Assembly (NCBI RefSeq): GCF_963678635.1
Contig: NW_026971088.1
Span: 1-34,125 of the forward strand
DNA: 34,125 bases
Source of the DNA: Symsagittifera roscoffensis
Taxonomy: Eukaryota; Xenacoelomorpha; Acoela; Convolutidae
Direction of reading: 5' to 3'
The position numbers and the translations under genes were made by a program. Within the stretch, counting starts at the first letter, position 1. Each line of letters starts with the position of its first letter. Of the stretch, positions 9,323 through 19,940 are shown piece after piece. The notes beneath the pieces were generated by a model, which had not been told where the DNA came from, did no database searches, and worked only from the letters and a program-made list of their open reading frames with translations.

Positions 9323-11628
9323 AACACTTTCTGTAAACTCTTACAACATCTTGCAAAATAAGGCTCTAAAAATTTTACACGGCAGGTAGTTTTCCTTATA
9401 AACAATTTTTAAAATATGTATTTTTTTTTGTCATAAATTGTAAGAATGGAATTTTTTTTTCAACATTCTTGAAATTACTTCCCATTATCACATATTTTTT
9501 ATATCTTATTACACAGTTTAAAATATTTTTTGATGTAGCAAAGAACAATAACGAAAACTCATAGGACAAATTTAATTTTTTGGTCTATGAAGTATCTGAA
9601 ACTCAATTAGCCACTAAAACGAGTTAACTGAAGTAACTAACAACAATTTAGGAAAGAACCTACTCGACATCAGTTTTTTCGCGATCAAACATTATTGCGC
9701 AGTGAAAAAAGAGTCAACTATATAACGATCACTTGCATGAGAAACTAGAGAAAATCTTCTAGTTGTGAAAAACGGAAAAACGGAGGTATTGCAAAGATGC
9801 ATCTATTTCGGTTAGAAAACAAAATAGATTTTTGATTTTTAACTTATGGCAACTGCTTACGAAAAAAAGTCAAATGATTAAGATATACCTTATAAATATA
9901 CGTTATATTCTACGTTGTTCAACCTTGTTTTTGATGGCAATCAATTGTCACTTAAGGTTTGACATCATCAATTGTAAATCAGGAGAAAAGTGTTCTGAAA
10001 TTTTTCGAAATACGGCTACCTTATAGCGCTCCAAAAAATATTCTTCAATTCCGAATGTTCAAATTGAGAAAAATTACTTGAAGCTGAAGAGACAGTGAAT
10101 GACTAGTTGATTGATTAAGCTCACAAGTCATTGAAGTTTATTGGCCTACCTAGCGTAAATTTACGGAACCTTGTGGTATAGCAATGAAGTTTAAATCATG
10201 TGCAGTTAACCCAAGAAAAAAACATATTATTGAAGCTCTAAAAATGTTATAACTGACTCTAAACTTAACGAGTTTTGCGTTTGGACGTCAACGTTCTTTC
10301 TTTTTTTGAATTGTTCTGTATTTTGCGTGTGTCGTTTCTCTGGCAAATACGTCCGAAGACCAAAACGAATACGTTCGAAGATCTAAGCACGGGCGCACTC
10401 TGCTGCAGAGGAGCTAGGATTATTTAAGTTTTCAGTGAGTGGCGTGGTCATTTCAATAGTCTCTGTAAGTACCCAAACATTTCCCCTCGGAAACAGATTC
10501 ACAGAGCCTCTAAATACACCTCTGGGTTGCTCCGTTTTTTTTTTCATGTTCTGCGCAGCCAGTTATTGTCTCAGCGAACCGGTTGAGATAGGGGCTCAGT
10601 TAGTTTTTTTTTATGCGGAATTTGGAGCGACTGGTTTGTTTTATTTTGGTTCAACTTTTTAAAAGCTAATTTCTGATTTCGTGAAAAAAAGTCAAATTTA
10701 AACGTTGTGAAAAATAATTTTGGTTTTCATCTCTTTGTGATATTTAAACCCAAACAACTATTGATAAAAACGCTTGGGGTGAAATGCTGAATCAACCGTT
10801 CAAGTTTGGTGGGACCTGTACTTTTTGAGAAGCCCAAACACAGCAGCTGGTTATCCCCTTTTGGTTGCAGCATTATTTTTTTTACAATTTTCTAACTTTT
10901 GATTGAACCTTTCTTTTCAGTAGTTTTTGAACCAAGTAATTGTGCCTGCTATTTCGTTCTCGTCACAGTAGCAGTTTTTCCCAGATTGAGATGACCGACC
11001 CAGAAGATTGAGATGACCGACCCAGAATGATTAAATTTGGTATTGAATTACATGTCAAACATCCTTGTCTAATGATCATCGGTGCCTATCAAAACTCAGT
11101 CTTTCTGTCAACGATTTTGTCGACTTTCGATTTTGAAATGCCCACAAGTATCAAGTTCTGAATGCTAATTTAAACCCCCCTTTATCAGTCTGTGCACTTA
11201 ATTGATAAGATACTTATTACCGTCAGCTCATATTGTATAAGAACACCTCTTTGTAAACGTAATCGTTCTTCTTTTGCATGCCACCAAATAAAGCATAAAA
11301 TTCATATTTTATACAAACTGTTGTGATGTTATTATTGTGAGTTTTTTTGTAACAAATCTTTCTCGCATCTGGCAGTAGTGGTCTTTGTTAGCAGATTGGA
11401 TCAAGTTGTTTATCCTTTTTTTACTTTCACAGGCAAAGCAAACTGTAACAATTGTTTTTCCAATCGCTCAGAAAAAAAGCAGAGTGTCATTATTGCAGGG
11501 TGGCAAAAGAAAAAGCAGATATTGCCTTACAAGCAATGCGAAAGAATGAAAAGTAGATAAAAAAAGTGTTGCAATTGGTCCGATGCAAGAAACGCAACTT
11601 GTGCTTTACAAAAAAAAGAACTTCCGAT
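9323..11628. other. AT-rich DNA without recognisable gene
   Basis: No supported gene is seen. Frames of 60-75 codons occur but lack family signatures. The only structured piece is a 22-bp tandem duplication near 10983. Confidence 0.5.
10983..11026. repeat. 22-bp direct tandem duplication
   Basis: AGATTGAGATGACCGACCCA plus GA occurs at 10983-11004 and is repeated exactly at 11005-11026. A related string (TTTTTCCCAGATTGAGACGA) occurs at about 390-410, so the unit may belong to a dispersed family. Confidence 0.85.
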
Positions 11629-11636
11629 ATTGAGGT
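11629..11636. repeat. Left target-site duplication of 170-bp MITE
   Basis: ATTGAGGT lies before the element and ATTGAAGT (11807-11814) follows it, a match at 7 of 8 positions. This is the hAT-type target duplication length. Confidence 0.85.
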
Positions 11637-11806
11637 CAGTAGCGGATTTAGGAGTGGGGCTGGGGGGGGGGGGGGGGTTTGGGGGGTTTTTGGGGGTGGG
11701 GCAGCTCAAAAAAATAGTTTGGTCGACCTAAAAAAAAGTCGACAAAATGTTCAAAATTTTTTTGAAAATCCGCCCCCCCCTCAAGAAATTCCTAGATCCG
11801 CGCCTG
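11637..11806. mobile_element. hAT-type MITE, 170 bp
   Basis: The element starts CAGTAGCGGATTTAGGAG and ends CCTAGATCCGCGCCTG, with an 8-bp target duplication (7 of 8 match). Its right end, read inward, is CAGGCGCGGATCTAGGAA, then TTTCTTGA and Gs, which matches the left end of the hAT element at 4096. Its left end matches the hAT right end instead. It codes for nothing; a long G-run lies at about 11661-11702. It is best seen as a non-autonomous deletion derivative of the same family, in the opposite orientation. Confidence 0.9.
11655..11704 (+). other. G-tract cluster (possible G-quadruplex)
   Basis: There are at least four runs of four or more Gs separated by short T-rich loops (GGGGCTGGGG…, TTTGGGGGGTTTTTGGGGGT, GGGG). 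This satisfies the usual sequence pattern for a G-quadruplex on the plus strand. It belongs to the MITE and could be prone to slippage or assembly error. Confidence 0.6.
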
Positions 11807-11917
11807 ATTGAAGTTGAAATGTTTGAATGCTTCCACAGAAAAGCATAAACGTGAAACAACAACAAAAAAATTGTTGGAGAAATCAAATCGAAGAATGCAC
11901 AAACACTATTATTTTGT

Positions 11918-12797
11918 CTCTATTCTATACTACTAAGTCAGTTGAGTCGTCAGTACTGGTTTTTTTCTCACCAATACCGAAAAAACTCGGCAAAAACTGT
12001 AGCTACCAAAATTGCTAGGCTGATTTTGAATAATCTTCTGATGATGCTGGTGCAATGAGTCTTCCTATCGCAGCAGATTTGTTTTCTGTTTTTTACTTTG
12101 GTTCTGAGTTAAAATGCAAAAATAAACAGCTGCAATTTTTTGTCTATATTCTATACTACTAAGTCAGTTGAGTCATCAGTACTGGTATTTTTCTCATCAA
12201 TACCGAAAAAGCTCGGCAAAAACTGTAGCTGCTGAAATTGCTAGGCTGGTTTTGAATTATCTCTGATGATGCTGGTGCAATGAGTCCTCCCTATCGCAGC
12301 AGATTTGTTTTCTGTTTTTTACTTTGGTTCTGAGTTAAACTGCAAAAATAAACAGCTGCAATTTTTTGTCTATATTCTATACTACTAAGTCAGTTGAGTC
12401 ATCAGTACTGGTATTTTTCTCATCAATACCGAAAAAGCTCGGCAAAAACTGTAGCTGCCGAAATTGCTAGGCCGATTTTGAATAATCTTCTGATGATGCT
12501 GGTACAATGACTCATTCCTATCACAGCAAATTTGTTTTCAGTTTTTTACTTTGGTTCTGAGGTAAAATGCAAAAAACAGCTGCAATTTTTGTTTATATTC
12601 TATACTACTAAGTCAGTTGAGTCGTCAGTACTGGTATTTTTCTCACTAGTACCGAAAAAACTCGGTTAAAACTGTGGCTGCCGAAATTTGAAATTGCTAG
12701 GCTGATTTTGAATAATCTTCTGATGATGCTGGTGCAATGAGTCCTCCCTATCGCAGCAGATTTGTTTTCTGTTTTTTACTTTGGTTCTGAGGTAAAA
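11918..12797. repeat. Four-copy tandem array of about 224 bp
   Basis: The anchor CTATACTACTAAGTCAGTTG occurs at 11925, 12151, 12377 and 12600, giving periods of 226, 226 and 223 bp. Each unit contains a small stem (GGTATT…AATACC in the middle copies) around a 9-base loop. Each also contains CGGCAAAAACTGTAGCTGCC-like and GATGATGCTGGTGCAATGAG segments. The last copy fades out at about 12797. There is no long open frame. Confidence 0.93.
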
Positions 12798-15700
12798 TTT
12801 ACTGGAAAAAAACAAAGTGTTGAATTTGACAATTTATGGCTGATAAAAATGTTTTTACTCAGTGGAATTACCAGTTTTCGATTTTTAAAATGATTTGTCA
12901 AGGCTTGTTGATCGTTTTTTTTGCTTATATTGAGACACGTTGCAATTTTTTTGCAAACTTATGAAGAAAGACAATTATTCTCGCCTAAATCAGCATGAAT
13001 TTTAATTTAGAAAATTCATGTTAAATCAGGGATGTGTTTTGCTGTCGAAATTTATGGATCTTGTATGCGGCTGGAACTCATTTATTCAGATAGAAATTAG
13101 ATTCCCGCGTCCCCTGGCTTGATATTTTTTTTGTAAATTAAATAAGAAAGAAGGGTGTGCACTGTATTGAAATTTGAAAATTGCGAGCTTTTGGTTGGTG
13201 AATTATGGTAAGTGAAAAGTACGAAACTTTTTAGAGCGTTTTTGGGTAATTTGAAAATCACATTTTAACCTAACACTTTTGAGCACATGTTATCAAATGT
13301 TAAAAACTTATGATATGCTATCGGCAGAGTTTAGAGTGAAATTAGAATTTTATGTTTGTTGAGAAAGTGATGAGAACATTCTTGTTGTACTTTTGGTTTT
13401 TAATATTTGAATTATGAACTTGCTGAGAACATATAACTTACTGTAAAAAATCTCTAATTACAGCGTGATTTCCTGCATTACCAACAAAATCTTCATTTTT
13501 GAGTTCTATGTGCTTCTTTGTTGATTTCAATAGCTTGACCTCAAACTAGTTATTCTTAATTGTGCTCAAATTTTTCTTCTAACATCAAGGATAAACTGTA
13601 TAGAATTTTTGAATTTAAAACAAACTCGAGGAGAGTTTTGTGCCAATTTATGAGTTTTGATGCACTGCAAACCAAAGTTATTATCAAACTTGATAAAGAT
13701 TTGTTGCTGATGCAGTCCTGAGATTCAAGCTAGAATCTGCTTTCTCTGACAAGTTTTTTATGTTTTTCCCGATTGTACAATTTTTGTTCTTCAACTTTCA
13801 CTCTCTTCAATTTGTCCTCTTTTCTTTCGTGTTTCGGTGATGGTTTTCCCGTCTCATTTCATCCATCTTTCTCTATCTCCTTTTTTGTCTTTTTATTACA
13901 GTCTCATCATCTTAATCCTTGAATAAATATCATTGTTCATGACAGGAACAAAGTAAAATTTCATCCCATAGCTTAAGACCAGTTTCATTGTGATTATAAT
14001 ACACATCAACATAACAAAACAAGCTAAAATTTTTGTTATAAGGAGAAAAGTTTCAATTTCCATCATGTCTTCTATTGATATTCTTTATACCGGCCTTAAA
14101 TTCTCATAGAGTGTAATAATTTGTTTGCAAACCTTGACGAAATGAGTTAAAGTTGGTTTGCATCAATTAATGACTCATTCGCATTTAATTGAAAAGTTTC
14201 AATAACATGCTTGTCAACTACAGTTTTTTTGAGTGGAACCAAGGAAAATTAATTGTTTTCACTCATTATTTAAGTCATTTACTCCGGTAACTTTTTAACA
14301 AACTTGTCCGCTTCCGCAAAAACAACAAGCTTTCTAATTTTCTTTTTTTGTTGACATAAATTTGCTATGTTAAGAATTTCATCTCCAAAATTTGACATAT
14401 AAATGTTTTCGAAAGGACAGAAGAAATGAATCAGATTTTGTAGTGCTTCAAGTTTTGTAACAACATTTTTGTTAACATATTATTAACATACTCTTTGATC
14501 TGAGTTATTCAGTTTTTCTCATACTCCCTTTAGTCAGCAAAACTTAGTTTTTTTCATTGACATTTCTCAGTTTACTACTAAATGCGCCATGTCGTAGCAG
14601 TTTTCGAATATGAGATTTTTCTGGGTATTCAAATAACTCATAAGGAAAGATTATTTTTACTTCGCTGGCTTCTTAATTTTTGAGAAAATGACTAAGGTGT
14701 TTTTCCACCCAGAGAAAAAATAATGAAAAAATACGTACCTATAATCTTTAAAGAAAGGAAATTTTTAACTTTTTCATAACGGATGTTTCCTTTTTTTATC
14801 ATGAATAAGAGAAGGAGTCAGAAATGGGTTGATCAGTTTCATAGCATATCTATCTCTGTTTAATTCAAAAATGCGAAAATTTTCCTCATATATTTTCAGA
14901 TTATGTTTCAAATCAATCAAATTGCATCATTTGAAAAATCAAATCTTTTGTCTTTGTACTTAATCTACTCGACTTCAACTGATCAAAAAATATCGTTCGC
15001 TCATCGGAAGTTTTATCTAAAACTTTTGTTCTTGTGTGCAGTTTCGTTCACTAGCAATCCATTTTATATTCAAAACAAAATCAAGGAACAGGTTATGGGG
15101 ATCTATATACAACAAGAAACACTCATCAATCTTTTTTGATGACCTTGAAACTATTATAGAAACAATTTATCAGTATTCAACAAATGTACTCAAAATCAAA
15201 AATGACTATACTGCTGAATATTTTGGTAAACTAAAGGTTTCAAAGTTATAAAACTCTAGTTTTTGAAGGCGCACACTCTTCAAAAAACGTTTTCGATTTT
15301 TACTTTATTTGTTGCCCTACAGAAAAAAATGTTCCAATTTACTATCCTCAAATCAAAATGAACAGACGATCTTTTTGTTTAAGAAGGATCCACTTAACTG
15401 GACGATTGATTTGTTCCGAATCGGCAATTATTGTCTGAGAAAATAGGTTGGAGATGAGAACAAAACTTCAGATAATGTTAGCTTCAAAAAACTGTAATTG
15501 GCGCCAATAAAACAATTCTCAAAGAAAAAACCTGGACGCCGGAAACACCTAAAAAACTTCACCTAATCGCGTCTAAACTTTTTAGATCAAACTTTTTAAT
15601 CGTATTTGGAAGTGTGGGAGTCGAGTTCTTTGTGTCTAGTTTGCACATGGCTAATTAGCATAAAAAACAATCTTTCTGTAACCTTGCTGGGTTGTTTGTC

Positions 15701-18188
15701 TGGACAACACATTGGGATGTCTGGGCAATCAAATGGGAGATTTTTGAGCAAAGCGTCAAAAGTTTCAACGTTTGTGACTAAAATGAACCCAAGTTGTTTT
15801 CTGGCTTGCTAAAGCGTCTTGCTCTACAATATCCAGCTTTTCGTTGTTCTCTTAGATTGTAATCAGATGAGCTTTCTTGTACGGCGAATGAAAAGTTCCG
15901 AAAAATTTGTTGCTCTGAATTTTTGCAGAGTAACAATTTTTGCAGAGCCTAGCTTGTTGAAGATTTTTCCATGCTTCTCTTAAATCATATGCGTTTCTAA
16001 ATTAAACATTTGAAAGTTAAACACCTAATTTCTCTCAATTTTTGTCTCTGTATCTGCTAGGAAATGTTCCCAAGCTGTCAATTTTTACGCTAATTTCTTG
16101 GCATCTTCATCTTCTTCCGCTTTTTTTCAATATTGGCATTTTTCTTTTGGTTTCTGTTGCTTTAAACCATTTTCTTTTTTTCCGATGTTTTTGATGAGAG
16201 CAGTGAATCTGAATTTCTTACTCACATTTGCACAAATTGTTGATTGTTTAGAATTTGATGGGTATCTCTTCTTTTTCATCAAGCATTAATAATGGGATCA
16301 ATTTTGTTCTTTGTTATTTTTTGATGATTTTTCATTAAAATAATATAAAATCTAAAGTTTTCTCCATAAAATTGCTATGAAACTGCAACTATCTTTCAAC
16401 AAAACAGCAAAAAAAAATTAGCCATAAAAATGCAATAAGAGTTGGTTTTGTTGAATTTGAACGTCTGATCTTACTGCATTAACAACTATGAAGTTGCACT
16501 TGCTCTCTCTGAGCTTTGTTGAGTTCTAAAGTTTAAAAATTTTGGATGAAAGTCTATAAAATTGCACTTCTTTTATGATTCACGCTGAAGCGATTGAAAA
16601 TTTGAAAATTGTGACAAACATTGTTTGCATTCAATCGGGCAATAACTCGTGCAGGTGGAGATTTTTTGTGCATTCGATCGAACCTTTTTATCAATTATAC
16701 TGGAATTATTATTTGATGGATTATTATTATCATGATGGTCTATTCTTTTTGGAATTAGTCTAGAAAATAACTTTTCAAGCAAATAACAAAATAGCCCAAT
16801 ATTTGATTATTCACAAAAAAAATATTTCCTGCATATTTGCTCTCAACGACCAAAAACACTCAATAGTTAATTCAGTTTGCTGTTCAAAGCTAAATTGAGA
16901 CCAAAATATGCTCAATATGTGTTTTTGGTCTAATAAATCATTGCAGAACATCATGGATGAAGAACCATTATGCTGGAGCTAGTTGAAGTTGACCAAAACT
17001 TCATGTGACATAAGTTCGGAGAATTGAACAAAAATTTAATAAAAAAGATTTGTTTCTATAGAATTTTCAAAACGCTCTTTTTGGTTGTTTGTAATTCATT
17101 AGCTTGGCTTTTCTCGCTCAAACTGTGAACTTGATTTTTGCTCAGCGTGAAAAAATGGCTTCTAAGAATTAGTTTCCCTCTTATTTTTTTTAACAAACTT
17201 TACCAGGAAACATCATAAGGACATTTGAACAATCAAACTATTTCCTGTTTCCTAACTTTCTTAAATGTTTTATCAAGTAATGTGTTTTGTTTTTATATTA
17301 AGAACTCGGCATTCCGCCTCTGAATACTAAAATGAAAAGGACGTCAATTATTTTGTCACATAAATAAGCGTTATTTAAGCAGATTCATTTTGGGAATTTT
17401 TCGCGGCTAGCCCTAGCCTGGCGATTGAAAGAACTTAGAATTTTACAGATATATTAGTTTTTTGGGAGACTCCAGTGTTTTTATTTTTATGAAAAATTTC
17501 TTATTACAGGTACTTTTAAGTATCTAGCTCATAGTTTTACTTTGCCTTCAACTGATTTCTAATTTGTGTCATATCGATGACAATTTCGCTGTACTGACTG
17601 ATAAATTAAAGCCTAGTAACAAAAATAAACAATGTGTGTAATAAATTTTTTGATAAGAAATAACTTTTGGCCATTTTAAAGGCATTTTTGGGACATTTGA
17701 GGCATAAAGACACTTGAACAATCAACGCCATTGTGACTTTCAATGCCATAACGTTTATAATACTCGCTTTTACTTGCTTTTTCGTGAATTGTATGGAATT
17801 TCCAAAAAACCAAATTGCCAAAGCATACTCGAGTTGCCAAAAAATGCTTGTAATACAGTTCTCATAATATGACACAAACATATTGAAAATTGAAAAAAAT
17901 TGCATACAAATTTTTTTATTAGCACAGTGACTTATGAAAAGAGTTTTGTCATAAATTCGAGCTAAATGACTAAATAGATGAATATTTATTTGAAGTTTGC
18001 TGTGAAATTTTGCGTTTGAGCTGGAACACAATATCCAAACTTTTTTCAAATGAGAACAATGGCGATAACCTCTTAGATAATCTGCACAAAACACTCATTG
18101 TGTAAATCAAATAATGAAAGATCACATAAAAACACGTAAGCTATAACATAAAACTATAACAAAATCTATAAAAAAAACGATAATTCTG
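12798..18188. other. Long AT-rich stretch without supported gene
   Basis: No gene, transposon end or tandem array is recognised. A pyrimidine-rich tract (about 13795-13900) ends in TTTTATTACAG, which resembles a plus-strand splice acceptor, but no open frame follows it. A 162-codon minus-strand frame at 17606-18094 is listed separately. Confidence 0.45.
17606..18094 (-). CDS. Unassigned 162-codon open frame
   Basis: This is one of the longer open frames outside the helicase gene. Read from GTG at 18094 it begins FCADYLRGYRHCSHLKKVW after the start residue. The frame is rich in Cys, Phe, Ile and Lys and includes hydrophobic patches (LEYALAIWFFGNSIQF, ALIVQVSLCL). No motif or family is recognised and there is no ATG with a good context at its start. 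In DNA this AT-rich, 162 codons without a stop is somewhat unexpected, but the composition looks like translated noncoding sequence. A chance frame is my preferred reading. Confidence 0.12.
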   Translation of the reverse strand: MFCADYLRGYRHCSHLKKVWILCSSSNAKFHSKLQINIHLFSHLARIYDKTLFISHCANKKICMQFFSIFNMFVSYYENCITSIFWQLEYALAIWFFGNSIQFTKKQVKASIINVMALKVTMALIVQVSLCLKCPKNAFKMAKSYFLSKNLLHTLFIFVTRL

Positions 18189-18252
18189 GATTTTACAATG
18201 CATTTATCGAGATAAAAAATTACAATTTTCAATACATTTTCTTTGTGGAAGA

Positions 18253-18390
18253 ATGGTAGTCATACACTTGATGCATAAGATCAAACGATTCCACTGTGAT
18301 GAAAAAGTGCTACTATTCATTTCCGATGAGTTAGAATTGTATGACGAGCGTTTGTTCATAGACAAAAATTGCATGGAATTGATTGAATAG
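18253..18390 (+). CDS. Short open frame with protein-like composition
   Basis: An ATG at 18253 gives 45 codons ending in TAG at 18388-18390. The frame is open upstream to about 18189. Segments HKIKRFHCDEKVLLFIS and DELELYDERLFIDKN are acidic/basic mixed and resemble real protein more than the neighbouring AT-rich frames do. It lies just beyond the 3' end of the minus-strand helicase gene and runs against it. No family is recognised. It may be a gene remnant, an exon or chance. Confidence 0.18.
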   Translation: MVVIHLMHKIKRFHCDEKVLLFISDELELYDERLFIDKNCMELIE

Positions 18391-18463
18391 CGTTTTAGTG
18401 TATGGAAATCAACCCGGGTAGAGGTGAAAAATCAATTTAAACAGCTTTCAGCAGTTTTTTTTG

Positions 18464-18469
18464 TTTATT
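18464..18469 (-). promoter_or_regulatory. Candidate polyadenylation signal for the helicase gene
   Basis: TTTATT on the plus strand reads AATAAA on the minus strand, about 265 bases downstream of the stop codon at 18736. The hexamer is frequent by chance in AT-rich DNA, so this is tentative. Confidence 0.3.
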
Positions 18470-18735
18470 AAAAGCTTGATGGAACCGATGATGTTACATA
18501 GTTGCAATCTTTTTTTAAAAAATTTTTGAATTTTAATTTTTTGCTACATAAAAATTTCAAAAGACAAGAAAAACAAAAATAGTATTGCTAGAAATCAGCT
18601 TTATATATTTTTAGTTGTTTATCTGCATTAAAGTTTAGACAAACAGTTCCCACTACCATTATCCAAAATTGAAATTTGATTATTTTCTTTAGAAAAACTG
18701 CACTTTTTTTAGGAAGTAACTTAGCTGATAATAAT

Positions 18736-19940
18736 TCAGCAATCACTGCGATTGGGGTCCAAAGCACAAAACTTATAGTCACCCAGAATTTCCCTGATGA
18801 GTTTCCAATGTTCATTTAAATCAAAATTACCGGAGGCCATTAACCACACAGCGAAAGGCAAACCGACCATTTGGTTCCAGACATTACCGGGAATTAAATG
18901 TTCATCAAGAAGTAGTGGAATTTGGAGAAATAGTAATCGAAAATCAAGCATCAGTTTCATTACAAATTCAAGAAACTGGAATGTTTTTGCACATACCGTG
19001 GCGTCATATGGATTCCACTCAAGGACTTCTAAAGCAATGTGAATCAAGCCATTCGTGTTCAGAATAATTTCAGCAAGTTTTTCTATGCCATTCTGATCAC
19101 CAAACAAAATTAAATTGAAATATAATTGTAATTCGTTTGAAATATTTTTCGATAATTTTCTCCTTTGGCGTATCAATTTAATCACATTTTTGGGATCAGA
19201 TGAGTTATACTCGCGTCGATGCTTTTCAATCATAGAGACACAATTCACCAAATGATCATCGATCGCTGGTCCAAACTCTGCTTCCCTAAGCCGAAACACA
19301 GTTTTTTGTTCCTCTTCTTCTTCAATACGTTTTTTCAGGCTCACGTATTGTTCACCCAGATTCAGATTTGTGTTCGAGTATTTTACTTTTAACAGTTGTT
19401 TCACTTCTAATAGACGCTCATTACTTCGGTCCCATAACAGGTTGAGTAGAGTTCCCCGGAATGCATTAAAGGCAGCGTTAGCAATGCAATATTCTAAAGA
19501 AAATTTTCTATTGAAAACTTTAGGCACCTGAATAACTTCATTTACTTGACAATATTTTTTCGCAACTTTTGACCACATTTTGCTTTTGTTCGTGAAAATT
19601 TTCGCCAGCTCTTTCGACAAGAATATAAATGAAGCAAAATCGCTTGCTGCTATGCTTTTATCAATTCCGCGCGTCAGCATAACTTGGCCGTATGTGTACG
19701 TTTCAAGAGCTTTATTTTGGACTTCCAAAACATAAAACTGATTGCCTTTTGCTTTCCATGATTGTAAACTGCAAGACGCGTCCTCCAAATCAGGTGTTTC
19801 TTTGCTCATGATTTTTTGTTCTTGTTTTAATTGGTTCAGAGATTTCATTGGATTAGTTAGCGCTTGATGTTGGAGAAAAGCGTGCAAATGACACTTAGAG
19901 TCTGCGTCAAAATAAAAACATTCACAAGCAATATTATATA
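18736..19940 (-). CDS. Helicase gene, last exon: TPR-like C-terminal region
   Basis: The open frame runs about 400 codons to a TGA at 18736. The clearest feature is a tetratricopeptide-like pair of helices near 19780-19660 (WKAKGNQFYVLEVQNKALET, then the ASDFASFIFLSKELAK helix), the pattern of repeats that bind partner proteins. A charged helix rich in Glu (KKRIEEEEEQK) and a hydrophobic Leu-rich C-terminal part follow. The frame differs from that of the helicase exon upstream. A candidate intron 20032-19941 (GTGGGA…TTTCTTTCAAG, 92 nt) would join them in phase 1. Alternatively a separate small gene could start at an internal ATG (MKSLNQLKQEQKIM). I favour one gene because the spacing is too tight for two. 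Confidence 0.6.

Noticed and set aside
11566-11811. 81-codon Gly-rich frame
   Set aside because: It spans the G-run of the 170-bp MITE. The glycines are translated G homopolymer.
18588-18815. 75-codon minus-strand frame as a separate gene after the TPR exon
   Set aside because: It overlaps the end of the TPR frame in another register and is rich in hydrophobic AT-codon residues. More likely 3' untranslated sequence.
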